A stretch of DNA of 64,000 nucleotides from assembly GCF_001975705.1 (NCBI RefSeq), contig NZ_CP015093.1, positions 1,178,001-1,242,000 on the forward strand, written 5' to 3'. Made by a program: the position numbers and the translations under genes. The notes beneath the pieces are model-generated. The model saw only the letters and a list, made by a program, of their open reading frames with translations. It was not told where the DNA came from and ran no database searches. Shown piece by piece: positions 18,494 to 27,034 of this stretch; position 1 is the first letter of the stretch; each line of letters starts with the position of its first letter. Origin of the DNA: Salipiger abyssi. Lineage in GTDB: Bacteria; Pseudomonadota; Alphaproteobacteria; Rhodobacterales; Rhodobacteraceae.

Positions 18494-19234
18494 ATGAACT
18501 CAGCACCGAAGCTCAAGACCAAGGGGGTCGAGGCGGTCGACAAGGCCCTGCGCATCCTGTCGCTCTTCGACAGCCGCAGCCCGACCCTGTCGCTCGGCGA
18601 GATCTCCGAACGCAGCGGCCTGGTCAAGAGCTCGGCGCTGCGGCTTCTGATCTCGCTTCAGAACGCGGGCTATATCACCATGACCACGGACAAGCGCTAT
18701 GCGGTCGGGGTCGAGGCATTCCGCATCGGGCAGGTCTATCAGCACAGCCTGCGGCTCGAAGAGGTGATCCGACCGGTGCTGGAGGATCTGGTGCGCAAGA
18801 CCGGCGAAAGCGGCTCTTTCTTCCGGCGCGAGGGCAATATGCGGGTCTGCCTGTTCCGCGCCGACACGCATCAGCCGCTGCGCGAACATGTGGCCGAGGG
18901 CGACGCGGTCGAGATCGGCAAGGGCGCGGCGGGGCATGTCTTCATGACCTATGGCGCGCTCGCCGGCGATGTGCCCGCCGGCGCGGACGATCTCGCGCGG
19001 CTGCCCGATGTGTCGATCGGCGAGCGCGGCCCGGGCATCGCCGGCATGTCGGCCCCGATCTTTGCGGTTGGTCAGGGGATGATCGGCGCGCTCAGCCTGT
19101 CGGGCCCGTCGCTGCGTCTGACCGAAGAGCGCATCACCGAGATGAAGCCGCATGTGCTGGCCGCCGCCGCGACGATCTGCACCCGTCTCGGCTCGCCCTT
19201 CTACGATGCCGCCGGCGGCGGCGAGGCTCAGTAG
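18494..19234 (+). CDS. IclR-family transcriptional regulator
   Basis: A 246-residue regulator. The N-terminal winged helix (VDKALRILSLFDSRSPTLSL and RSGLVKSSALRLLISLQNAGYI, residues 14-65) is followed by the IclR effector domain (about residues 85-240). GGGAG about eight bases before ATG 18494 supports the start. It is divergent from the polyamine-type transporter and convergent, overlapping by seven bases, with the 2-hydroxyacid dehydrogenase. Its neighbours on both sides are catabolic genes, so it probably controls both minus-strand units. Confidence 0.9.
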   Translation: MNSAPKLKTKGVEAVDKALRILSLFDSRSPTLSLGEISERSGLVKSSALRLLISLQNAGYITMTTDKRYAVGVEAFRIGQVYQHSLRLEEVIRPVLEDLVRKTGESGSFFRREGNMRVCLFRADTHQPLREHVAEGDAVEIGKGAAGHVFMTYGALAGDVPAGADDLARLPDVSIGERGPGIAGMSAPIFAVGQGMIGALSLSGPSLRLTEERITEMKPHVLAAAATICTRLGSPFYDAAGGGEAQ

Positions 19235-20172
19235 CCGCGCCCGGGCTCGACCACATCGCGCAGCGGTGTGCCGGCGAGATAGGCGTCGAGATTGGCCAGC
19301 AGCTTTTCGATGAACCGCGCCCGCGCGGCGCCACCGGTATAGGAAATATGCGGGGTGACCAGCACGTCGTCGCGCGCCAGGAGCGGATGGCCATCCGGCA
19401 GCGGCTCGGGCGTGGTCACATCCAGCGTCGCACCGGAGAGCGTACCGGCGTCGAGCGCCGCGAGCAGCGCCTCCTGATCGACGATCCGTCCGCGCGAGAT
19501 ATTGATGAGATGCAGACCCGGGCGCGCCTGCGACAGCAGCGCTGCGTTCACCATGCCCTCGGTCTGCGGCGTCAGCGGTGCCGCCACCACCAGGTAATCC
19601 ACCGCCCCGATCAGCGCACCGGCAGAAGCGGCGGGGCGGGCATGCGGCTCGCTCTCGTCCCAGCCGCCGCGCCGCAGCGCCAGCACCTCCATGCCGAAGG
19701 CGGCAGCGCGGCGGGCAATCGCCTGTCCGATGGAGCCGTAACCGAGCAGACCCAGCCGCTTGCCGTCGAGACCGCCGAGCGGCACGTCGCGCCAGTCGTC
19801 GCGGCACCGCACACGCCGCGTATCGAGCGGCTTTTCCACCCGCAGCATCGCCGCCATGACATATTCCGCGATGGCCCCCGAGGTGAGCCCCCGCCCGCAG
19901 CTCACGAGCCGCCCCTGCTTCAGCCAGTCGGGATACCCCTCGACCCCGGCGGAAAAGGTCTGGACCCAGCGCAGGTTGGGCAGATCCGGGCCGGTGTCCG
20001 GCGCCTGTTTCCACGCCTCGAAGGCACCGGTGAGCAGGATCTCCGCCTCCTGTGGAATCTCCCAGGGGCGCTCGGCACCGGGCCGGGCGATCACCGTCGG
20101 CCCGCTGGGATGCTGGCTGAGCGCCTCGCCGACCTCGGCGGAAAGATGGTTGACGATGACGGGGCCGGGCAT
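19228..20172 (-). CDS. D-2-hydroxyacid dehydrogenase (NAD(P)-dependent)
   Basis: A 314-residue oxidoreductase of the D-isomer-specific 2-hydroxyacid dehydrogenase family (glyoxylate/hydroxypyruvate reductase-like). The Rossmann motif is LGLLGYGSIGQAIARR near residue 140. The catalytic triad is visible as Arg in NISRGRIVD, Glu in TTPEPLPDGHPL and His in TPHISYTGG. It is the last gene of the aminotransferase-AbrB-aldehyde dehydrogenase unit, 10 bases after the aldehyde dehydrogenase. The substrate is unknown; an oxo acid from the same pathway is plausible. Confidence 0.88.
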   Translation of the reverse strand: MPGPVIVNHLSAEVGEALSQHPSGPTVIARPGAERPWEIPQEAEILLTGAFEAWKQAPDTGPDLPNLRWVQTFSAGVEGYPDWLKQGRLVSCGRGLTSGAIAEYVMAAMLRVEKPLDTRRVRCRDDWRDVPLGGLDGKRLGLLGYGSIGQAIARRAAAFGMEVLALRRGGWDESEPHARPAASAGALIGAVDYLVVAAPLTPQTEGMVNAALLSQARPGLHLINISRGRIVDQEALLAALDAGTLSGATLDVTTPEPLPDGHPLLARDDVLVTPHISYTGGAARARFIEKLLANLDAYLAGTPLRDVVEPGRGY

Positions 20173-20182
20173 GGTCGGTCTC

Positions 20183-21664
20183 CTAGAGCGGGAACCCGTA
20201 GGGCACCTCGCCGGTCAGGTTGAGCCAGACCGATTTGGTCTGGAGGTAATCGGCGATCATCTCGACCCCGCCCTCGCGGCCGAGGCCCGAGGCCTTGTAG
20301 CCGCCGAAGGGTGCGATCTGGGATGTCGCCTTGTAGGTATTGACCCAGACCGAGCCGGCCTGCAACCGGGCCGCCACCCGATGCACCCGCGCCACGTCGC
20401 GGGTCCAGAGACCGGCGCCCAATCCAAAGGGGCTGTCATTGGCGATCGCCACCGCCTCCGCTTCGCCGTCAAAGGGGATGACGCTCAGCACCGGGCCGAA
20501 CACCTCTTCGCGGGCGATGCGCATGTCGTTGGACACGCCGGTGAAAACCGTGGGCGCCACGAACAGGCCGGGGCCGCCTTCGGGGTCTTGCACCTGCGTG
20601 CCGCCGGTCACGCAGGTGGCGCCGTCCTCCAGCGCCCAGCCGATGCAGGTCATGATCCGATCGAATTGCGGGCGGTTGGCGACCGGGCCGATATCGGTCT
20701 CGGGCGACATCGGATCGCCCAGCCGGATCTTTTCGGTCAGCTCCACCACCCGCGCGACAAAGGCGTCATGCAGGTCGCGCTGCACCAGCAGCCGCGAGCC
20801 CGCGACGCAGCTCTGCCCGCCGGAGCCGAAGATGCCCGAGACGACGCCGCGCGCGGCAAGCTCAAGATCGGCATCGCCAAAGACGATATTGGGCGATTTA
20901 CCTCCGAGCTCCAGGCTCACCGGCTTCAGATCCTGCGCGGCGGCGGCATAGACCGCGCGCCCGCCGGAGACCCCGCCGGTAAAGGCCACCTTGGCCACGT
21001 CCGGATGCCCGGTGAGCGCCGCGCCCACCTCGGCGCCGAGCCCGCCCACCACGTTGAGCACACCCGCGGGCAGCCCCGCCTCGCCCACCAGCCCGGCAAA
21101 GCGCAGCGCCGAGGCGGTGGTGAATTCCGAGGGTTTCACGACGGCGGTGTTGCCTGCCGCGAGCGCCGGCGCCAGTTTCCACGCGAGCAGCATCAGCGGC
21201 GAGTTCCACGGCGTGATCATGGCGATCACGCCCAGCGGCTCGTGACGCACATAGGTCATGTGACCGGGCCGCGCCTCGGGCAGCAGCTCGCCGCCGATCT
21301 TGTCGGCAAGCCCGGCATAGAAATTGTACCAGTCGGGAATGCGCTGCACCTGCGCATGCATCTCGGCAAAGGTCTTGCCGTTGTCGCGCACCTCGATCCG
21401 GGCGAGCTCTTCGGCATTCTCGGCCACGACCGCTGCGATCCGGCGCAGCATGCCCGCCCGCGCGGTGGGGCTGGCCTCGGCCCAGGGGCCGCTCTCGAAG
21501 GCCTGCTTGGCGGCGGCAACGGCGGCGCTCGCATCCTCGGCGCCCGAGCGCGGGATCAGCCCCCAGGCGGCGGCGCTATAGGGGTTTTCGGTTTCCATCC
21601 AGGCATCGCTAAGGGGCGGTTGGAAGGCGCCGCCGATATAGTTCTGCAATCGGTCGAGGGTCAT
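20183..21664 (-). CDS. Aldehyde dehydrogenase (NAD(P)+)
   Basis: A 493-residue enzyme of the classical ALDH superfamily. The catalytic Cys lies in GSGGQSCVAGSRL, the general-base Glu in SLELGGKSPN, the Asn in ITPWNSPLM, and NAD-binding FTGGVSGGRAV is present. Such enzymes oxidise the aldehyde left after transamination or oxidation of an amine, which fits a class III aminotransferase two genes upstream. It is 15 bases downstream of the AbrB-family gene. Betaine, gamma-aminobutyraldehyde or semialdehyde substrates cannot be distinguished here. Confidence 0.9.
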   Translation of the reverse strand: MTLDRLQNYIGGAFQPPLSDAWMETENPYSAAAWGLIPRSGAEDASAAVAAAKQAFESGPWAEASPTARAGMLRRIAAVVAENAEELARIEVRDNGKTFAEMHAQVQRIPDWYNFYAGLADKIGGELLPEARPGHMTYVRHEPLGVIAMITPWNSPLMLLAWKLAPALAAGNTAVVKPSEFTTASALRFAGLVGEAGLPAGVLNVVGGLGAEVGAALTGHPDVAKVAFTGGVSGGRAVYAAAAQDLKPVSLELGGKSPNIVFGDADLELAARGVVSGIFGSGGQSCVAGSRLLVQRDLHDAFVARVVELTEKIRLGDPMSPETDIGPVANRPQFDRIMTCIGWALEDGATCVTGGTQVQDPEGGPGLFVAPTVFTGVSNDMRIAREEVFGPVLSVIPFDGEAEAVAIANDSPFGLGAGLWTRDVARVHRVAARLQAGSVWVNTYKATSQIAPFGGYKASGLGREGGVEMIADYLQTKSVWLNLTGEVPYGFPL

Positions 21665-21679
21665 GTACGGTCTCCGGGA

Positions 21680-22807
21680 TTAGCGGTCGGGCCCGGCATC
21701 CCGACGCGCGGATGGCGCCCATCCGAGGCGGCAGGCCAGCCACCAGATCGGCTCGATCAGCAGGTTGCCGATCAGGATGCGGACGAGGTGAAAGCTCAGC
21801 ACCAGCGGCACGGCAATACCGAGCGACTGGGCGGTGATGGTCATTTCCGGCATACCGCCCGGCGCCATGCCGAGCAGCGTCGCGCCGATATCGAGCCCGC
21901 CGAGCCTGGCGACGAGCAACGCCAGCGGCACCATGATCAGCGTCAGCAGCAGCGCCGACAGCACCGAGGCGATCACCAGCCGGTGGGCGCGCATCACGAA
22001 GTCCTGCGTCATCTGCGTGCCGAGCGAGACGCCGAGGATCACCTGGCAGACCGTCACCACCACATGCGGCAGCACCACGGGCTGCGCGCCGAAGGCGGAG
22101 AGGCAGATCGACATCAGGCAGGGCGCCAGCATCCAGGGATTGGGAATATAGAGCCGCTGCCCGATCCGCGCCACGACCAGCCCCGCCGCCGCGTAGAGCC
22201 CGATGCGCAGCAGCGTCGCGGGCTCGGCGCTGGCGGGCATCGCCTCGGCCACGGCGCGGGACAGCTCGGCGTGATGCGGCACGAAAAAGGTGATCATCGT
22301 GGGATAGATCAGCACCACGGCGATCAGCCGGATGGTCTGCGCCAGCACCACCTGCGGCTCGGAGGCGCCGGCGCGCTGCGCATGCACCGCCATCAACACC
22401 ACCCCGCCCGGCACCGAGCAGAAAAACGCCGTCTTGGCATCGGTGCCGGCAATGGCGGTAAAGATCCGCGCGCCCAGTAGACCGGTGCCGAGGGTGAGGA
22501 ACCCGCAGACGGTGATCAGCGGCAGGCTGCCGGCGATGGCGCGCAGGATCTCGGGCGTGAAGCTCTGCCCGAGCGACAGGCCCAGCACCACCAGCCCGTA
22601 GGGCCGCAACCGGCCAACCCCGGCCCTGACGCCGAAAAACGTAAAAGCCGCGCTGACGAACAGCGCCCCGGTCAGCCAGGCCAGCGGCAGCCCCAGCCGG
22701 TGCGCGCCCCAGCCGCCCAGCGCCGCCGCGGCCAGCACCGTGGCGCTGACGGCCAGAGCCTTCAGCCGCTGCGGCCCGGAACGGGCCGCTGGATCGGCAG
22801 GGCTCAT
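21680..22807 (-). CDS. AbrB-family integral membrane protein
   Basis: A 375-residue membrane protein of the AbrB (PF05145-type) family, unrelated to the Bacillus regulator of that name. It has about ten hydrophobic segments in two homologous halves, each with a PGG motif (CSVPGGVVLMA and GMAPGGMPEMT). The family has no settled biochemical role; a transport function is inferred from topology and from its place between the aminotransferase and aldehyde dehydrogenase genes. Its start overlaps the aminotransferase stop by four bases. Confidence 0.8.
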   Translation of the reverse strand: MSPADPAARSGPQRLKALAVSATVLAAAALGGWGAHRLGLPLAWLTGALFVSAAFTFFGVRAGVGRLRPYGLVVLGLSLGQSFTPEILRAIAGSLPLITVCGFLTLGTGLLGARIFTAIAGTDAKTAFFCSVPGGVVLMAVHAQRAGASEPQVVLAQTIRLIAVVLIYPTMITFFVPHHAELSRAVAEAMPASAEPATLLRIGLYAAAGLVVARIGQRLYIPNPWMLAPCLMSICLSAFGAQPVVLPHVVVTVCQVILGVSLGTQMTQDFVMRAHRLVIASVLSALLLTLIMVPLALLVARLGGLDIGATLLGMAPGGMPEMTITAQSLGIAVPLVLSFHLVRILIGNLLIEPIWWLACRLGWAPSARRDAGPDR

Positions 22808-24177
22808 CCGGCGATGGCCTGCGCGGTCTCGTCCAGGGCGCGGCGCAGCCGGGCGAACATCTCCTCCACCTCGGCGGCGGTGATGATCTGCGGCGGCGAC
22901 AGCGCGATGCGGTTGCCGATGATCCGGGTGATGAGCCCGTTGCGCGACGCGCGCTCCTCAAAGATCTGCATGACCTTCAGCTCGGGCGGGTGCATCGCCC
23001 TGGTTTCCTTGTCGGCGACGATCTCGACCGCGCCGATCAGGCCCACGCCGCCGCTGTCGCCCACCAGCGGGTGGTCCTTCAGCGCCTCGAACCCGGCGAG
23101 AAAACCCGGCTCCAGCGCCTTTACATGGCCGACGAGATCCATTTCCTCGTAGATCTTCAGCACCTCCAGCGCCACCGCCGCCGCGACAGGGTGGCCGGCA
23201 TAGGTGTAGCCATGGGTAAAGCTGCCGAACCGGTCGCTCTGCACCTTCATCTGCTCGAACACCCGCTCGCCGATCAGCACCGCCGAGATCGGCTGCATCG
23301 CCGCCGAGAGCGCCTTGGCGCAGGTGATCATGTCGGGGCGCATGCCGTAGGTCTGGCTGCCCCACATCTCGCCGGTGCGGGCAAAGCCGCAGATGACCTC
23401 ATCGGCCACGAAGAGGATGTCGTATTTGGCCAGAACCGCCTGGATCTTTTCGTAATAGCCGTCCGGCGGCACAATCGCCCCGCCCGAGCCCAGCAGCGGC
23501 TCGGCCCAGAAGGCGGCGATGGTCTCGGGGCCCTCGGCGAGGATCATCTCCTCGAGCTCGTCGGCCAGCCGGGTGGAATAGTCCTGCTCGCTCTCGCCGG
23601 GTCTGGCGTTGCGGTAGTAATAGGGCATCGCGGTGTAGAGGAACCCGTCGAAGGGCAGCCCGTAGCCGGTGTGGAATTTCGGCTTGCCGGTCAGACAGGA
23701 GGTGATGGTCGAAGTGCCGTGATAGCTCTGCTCGCGCGAGATGATCTTGCGCCGCTGCGGCGCGCCCTTCGCATCCCAGTAATACCAGACGAGCTTGATC
23801 GCGGTGTCGTTGGCCTCCGATCCCGAACATTGCAGCAGCACATGGTCGAACCCCTCGGGCGCGATGGCGGAAAGCTTCGCCGAAAGCTCGGCGGCGGGGG
23901 CGTTCGCGGCGCCCCGGAAGATGTGGTAATAGCCGATCTCGGTCAGCATCTTCGCGGCCACCTCGGCGATGCGCGCATTGCCGAAGCCGAGCGAGGCGCA
24001 CCACAGCCCCGCCGCCGCCTCCAGATAGCGGTTCCCCGCATCGTCGATCACATAGATGCCCTCGCCCCGCGTGATCACCAGCGGCTCGGCCTCCGGCTGG
24101 GTGCGCAGATTGGTATGGGGATGGACGACATGTTTCGCATCCTGCGCGCGGATGCTGTTGGAGAGAGGCAGGGTCAT
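22804..24177 (-). CDS. Class III PLP-dependent aminotransferase (omega-amine:pyruvate type)
   Basis: A 457-residue aminotransferase. Key features are GLWCASLGFGN, the PLP-phosphate region CSGSEANDTAIKL, the Asp of FVADEVICGFARTG that contacts the PLP nitrogen, and the Schiff-base Lys in MITCAKALSAAM. Sequence style matches putrescine/spermidine- or beta-alanine-pyruvate aminotransferases. It is the first gene of the minus-strand unit with AbrB, aldehyde dehydrogenase and hydroxyacid dehydrogenase. A strong candidate operator is 24-59 bp upstream of its start. Confidence 0.88.
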   Translation of the reverse strand: MTLPLSNSIRAQDAKHVVHPHTNLRTQPEAEPLVITRGEGIYVIDDAGNRYLEAAAGLWCASLGFGNARIAEVAAKMLTEIGYYHIFRGAANAPAAELSAKLSAIAPEGFDHVLLQCSGSEANDTAIKLVWYYWDAKGAPQRRKIISREQSYHGTSTITSCLTGKPKFHTGYGLPFDGFLYTAMPYYYRNARPGESEQDYSTRLADELEEMILAEGPETIAAFWAEPLLGSGGAIVPPDGYYEKIQAVLAKYDILFVADEVICGFARTGEMWGSQTYGMRPDMITCAKALSAAMQPISAVLIGERVFEQMKVQSDRFGSFTHGYTYAGHPVAAAVALEVLKIYEEMDLVGHVKALEPGFLAGFEALKDHPLVGDSGGVGLIGAVEIVADKETRAMHPPELKVMQIFEERASRNGLITRIIGNRIALSPPQIITAAEVEEMFARLRRALDETAQAIAG

Positions 24178-24200
24178 GAGAGGTTCCGCAATTTGTGTTA

Positions 24201-24236
24201 TTCTACTCAGTAGAACTTACTTTTATAGAATAGAAC
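24201..24236 (-). promoter_or_regulatory. Candidate IclR operator upstream of the aminotransferase operon
   Basis: TTCTAC-TCA-GTAGAA (24201-24215) is a perfect inverted repeat of the size bound by IclR-family dimers. TAGAAC occurs at 24211-24216 and again at 24231-24236, 20 bp apart, with TACTTTTAT between them. This repeats the arrangement found at 18386-18413. The spacer 24178-24400 contains nothing else recognised. Confidence 0.55.
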
Positions 24237-24400
24237 TCGGTGCGCGCGAGCTTCAAGGTGAAATCCGCGCGGCGCGGGATAAACCTGCCGGGCTGCTGCA
24301 AGATCGGGCATATTTGCACGAGATCGAAGACGGTGCTGCATCCGCGCAGCCGCCATCCGCGCTGTCCGATATGTGAGTCTTCCCGCATCGCGGGCGTCGG

Positions 24401-25486
24401 TCAGACGCGCCCGGAGCCCGGCGCCATCAGCAGCGCTGTGGCGATCATATCGGCGGCGGAGGGGCCCAGCGCCAGCGGCGTGTCATGCAGCACCGAAAGC
24501 CGGGTCAGTGCCTGAAGATCCGCCTCGCCGCCATGCGGGACGGTGGGGTCGGCAAAGAAGATCACCGCATCGAGCTCGCCGGTGGCGATCAGCGCGCCGA
24601 GCTGCTGGTCGCCGCCATGCGAGCCGCGCTGCAGGCGGCGCAGGCTGAGCTGCGGCGCGGCCTCGGCGATCATCCGGCCTGTGCCGCCGGTGCAGACAAG
24701 CCGGTGCCCCGTCAGCGCCGCGGCGTGGCGGGTGACCCAGGCGCGCAGATGCGCCTTGCGTGTGTCATGCGCCGCCAGCGCGATCCGGCGCGGCGCGGTC
24801 GAGTGCGTCCGGGCACGCGCCGTCATGCCGAGGATCGCCCGCACCTGCGCGGCAAAGCCCGGCCCCTCGGCGGGAAAGGCCCCGGCCAGCGCGGCGGTGC
24901 CCACGGTAAAGCCCGCCGCCCCGGCCTCGGCGGCGGCGAGAATGCGCGCCTCGCTGTCGATGCTGCCCGCCATGATCACCGGCTTGCCCAGCGCCGCGCA
25001 GACATCGCGCATCAGCGCCGGCACGTCGCCGGAGAACCGGTAGGCCAGCAGGTCGAGCCCGTGCACATGTTCGAGATCGGCAAGCCGGCGGGCGGAGTCC
25101 ACCACCGCGCTGCCCGGCCCTTCGAGCACGCTGGGATGGCCGGTGATCTGGCCGGCAAAGGGGTAATAGCGCAGCGGATGGTCCCGGGTGACCTGCGTCA
25201 CCGCCTGCGGACGCGTGCCGCCCAGCAGACAATCCACATCCAGTTCCACCGCTGCGCGGGCGGAGGCCAGCTCGCTGGACTCGTCGAGGCTCACCACTTC
25301 CAGATAGGAGCGCCCGCCGGCGGCGCGGATGGCATCGGCGAGCCCTTTCAGATCGGCAAAGGGCAGCCCGACATCCTTGAAACCGATATGGCGCACGCCG
25401 CCCTCCAGCGCCTCGTCGATCCGCGCCCGCGCGTCGGGAATCGTCCGGTCGTTCTCGGTGAGCATCAGGATGAAGTCGAAAGCCAT
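24401..25486 (-). CDS. Fusion of a TIM-barrel-like domain with methylglyoxal synthase
   Basis: A 361-residue two-domain protein. Residues about 234-351 are methylglyoxal synthase, which converts dihydroxyacetone phosphate to methylglyoxal and phosphate: ALAAHDTRK, CTGGTGRMI, HGGDQQLGALI with the catalytic Asp (residue 293), and FFADPTVPHGG with the conserved His (318). Residues 1-220 look like a phosphate-binding TIM barrel, with repeating beta-alpha units and a late MAGSIDSEARILAAAEAGAAGFTVGT-type glycine region; I do not recognise its family. E. coli MgsA is a single domain of about 150 residues. ATG 25486 is preferred over an upstream start at 25552, which would add a Pro-rich tail. It may be a monocistronic gene. 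Confidence 0.8.
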   Translation of the reverse strand: MAFDFILMLTENDRTIPDARARIDEALEGGVRHIGFKDVGLPFADLKGLADAIRAAGGRSYLEVVSLDESSELASARAAVELDVDCLLGGTRPQAVTQVTRDHPLRYYPFAGQITGHPSVLEGPGSAVVDSARRLADLEHVHGLDLLAYRFSGDVPALMRDVCAALGKPVIMAGSIDSEARILAAAEAGAAGFTVGTAALAGAFPAEGPGFAAQVRAILGMTARARTHSTAPRRIALAAHDTRKAHLRAWVTRHAAALTGHRLVCTGGTGRMIAEAAPQLSLRRLQRGSHGGDQQLGALIATGELDAVIFFADPTVPHGGEADLQALTRLSVLHDTPLALGPSAADMIATALLMAPGSGRV

Positions 25487-25617
25487 CGGCGGGATCTTTG
25501 CTGTGAAAGGCGGGACCGGCGGGCCGCGAGCGCATGGGCCGGTGTCTCGCATGAGAGCGTAGCGCCGTGCGACGGGGAGACGAAGAAAAACTTTCCGTCC
25601 GGGCGGCGGCGCGTCAG

Positions 25618-26901
25618 TCAGGAGGCGAAGCCCAGCCTGTCCTTCATCCAGTAATACCGCACGCCGATATCCATCACCGGCCCGCGCAGCGCATGCCAGC
25701 CGATGGGCCGGATCGGGGTTTCCGGCAGCGGCAACGGCGTGCCCTCGGCGAGCCGGTCTGCCAGTGCCGCGCCCATGGCGGTGGCCATGGCCACCCCGCG
25801 CCCGTTATAGGCGGCAACCGCCCAGAGCCCCGGCTCGGGCTCGTGGATATGCGGCAGGTGATCCATGGTCAGCGCGAGATGCCCCGACCATGCCATATCG
25901 ACCCTTGCGTCCGCGATCTGCGGAAAGAGCCGGCGCATCCCCTGCTCCAGCGCGTCCTGCAAGCCGGTGGAATAGACCGGCCCGGTGGCGCCGCGCCCGC
26001 CGATCACAAGGCGGCGGTCTTGCGTCAGGCGGTAGTAGAAGGCCAGCTTGCGGGTCTCGGAACAGCAGGCGCCCTGCGGCAGGATCGTCGCGGCGACCGC
26101 CTCGGGCAGCGGTTCTGTCGCGACGATGGAGGATTGCACCGGCAGGATCGAGCGCGCCATGCGCGGCATGAGCCTGTCGTTATAGGCGTTGGTCGCCATC
26201 ACCACGGTCTGGCCGCGCAGGCTACTGCCGCCGAGATCCACCCGCCAGCCCGCCCCCTCGCGCAGCACCGCCATGGCGCGCGCGCCGGTGACGATCCGGA
26301 CGCCCGCCGCCCGCGCCGCACGCGCAAGCCCCCGCGCATAGGAGAGCGGATTGACCAGCCCGGCGCGCAGATCGCGCCAGCCGCCGTGATAGATCCGCGT
26401 GCCGGTGGCCTCCGCCATGGCGTCGGCGTCGTAGATCTCGACCGGCGCGCCCTCGCGCTCCCATTCCCGTGCCCTGCCATGCACCGCGCGCAGCGCCTTG
26501 GCCGAATGTGCGCCCTGGATCCAGCCCTGCCGCGTCGCGGCGCAGGCGATGCCATGCCGCTCGATCAGGTCGAACACCCGGTCCGCCGCGCCGCCGGCGA
26601 ACTCCACCAGCCTACCGCCCGCCTCCGCCCCCCAGCGGGCGCGCATCTCTGCCGGGTCGATCTTGAGCCCCGGGATCACCTGCCCGCCATTGCGACCCGA
26701 GGCGCCGAAACCGATCTTTTCCGCCTCGATCAGCGTCACCGCGACGCCGCGCTCGGCCAGATGCAGCGCGGTGGAGAGCCCGGTAAAGCCGCCGCCGATC
26801 ACCAGCACCTGCGCATCCTCGGGCGCGTCGCTGCCCGGGTCCGGCTCCTTTGCGGTGGCGTACCAGAGCGAACGGTCCCAGAGATCGGCGGAAAGGGTCA
26901 T
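25618..26901 (-). CDS. FAD-dependent oxidoreductase (PuuB-like DAO family)
   Basis: A 427-residue flavoprotein. VLVIGGGFTGLSTALHLAE is the FAD dinucleotide motif near residue 33, followed by IGFGASGRNGGQV, characteristic of gamma-glutamylputrescine oxidase-like and related amine oxidases. Near the end is WSGHLALTMDHLPHIHE. ATG 26901 is chosen because a longer frame would read through a strong hairpin at 26915-26940. It probably oxidises an amine or amino acid; it is not closely similar to the DAO protein at 12741-14069. No partner gene is adjacent in operon arrangement. Confidence 0.82.
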   Translation of the reverse strand: MTLSADLWDRSLWYATAKEPDPGSDAPEDAQVLVIGGGFTGLSTALHLAERGVAVTLIEAEKIGFGASGRNGGQVIPGLKIDPAEMRARWGAEAGGRLVEFAGGAADRVFDLIERHGIACAATRQGWIQGAHSAKALRAVHGRAREWEREGAPVEIYDADAMAEATGTRIYHGGWRDLRAGLVNPLSYARGLARAARAAGVRIVTGARAMAVLREGAGWRVDLGGSSLRGQTVVMATNAYNDRLMPRMARSILPVQSSIVATEPLPEAVAATILPQGACCSETRKLAFYYRLTQDRRLVIGGRGATGPVYSTGLQDALEQGMRRLFPQIADARVDMAWSGHLALTMDHLPHIHEPEPGLWAVAAYNGRGVAMATAMGAALADRLAEGTPLPLPETPIRPIGWHALRGPVMDIGVRYYWMKDRLGFAS

Positions 26902-26914
26902 GAGCGCATCTCCA

Positions 26915-26940
26915 TCCGGGCGCGCCGCGCGCCGCCCGGA
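26915..26940 (-). terminator. Terminator-like hairpin between sitD and the FAD oxidoreductase
   Basis: TCCGGGCG at 26915-26922 pairs perfectly with 26933-26940 around a 10-base GC loop. It lies downstream of the sit operon stop and just before the oxidoreductase start. The T-run is lacking, so this may be a weak or factor-assisted terminator. Confidence 0.4.
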
Positions 26941-27034
26941 GCATTGAACGATAGCGCGATTGGTTTCACCGCCGCCGGGGCTTTGCAAGGCAGGGCACAG
27001 GCAAAGGCGCGGAAATCGCGCCCTTGCCGCCGGT

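Noticed and set aside
19760..22480. Very long plus-strand open frame opposite the dehydrogenase and AbrB genes
   Set aside because: It is antisense to genes with clear catalytic motifs; its product is Arg/His/Gly-rich with no fold, the usual artefact of high GC at third positions.
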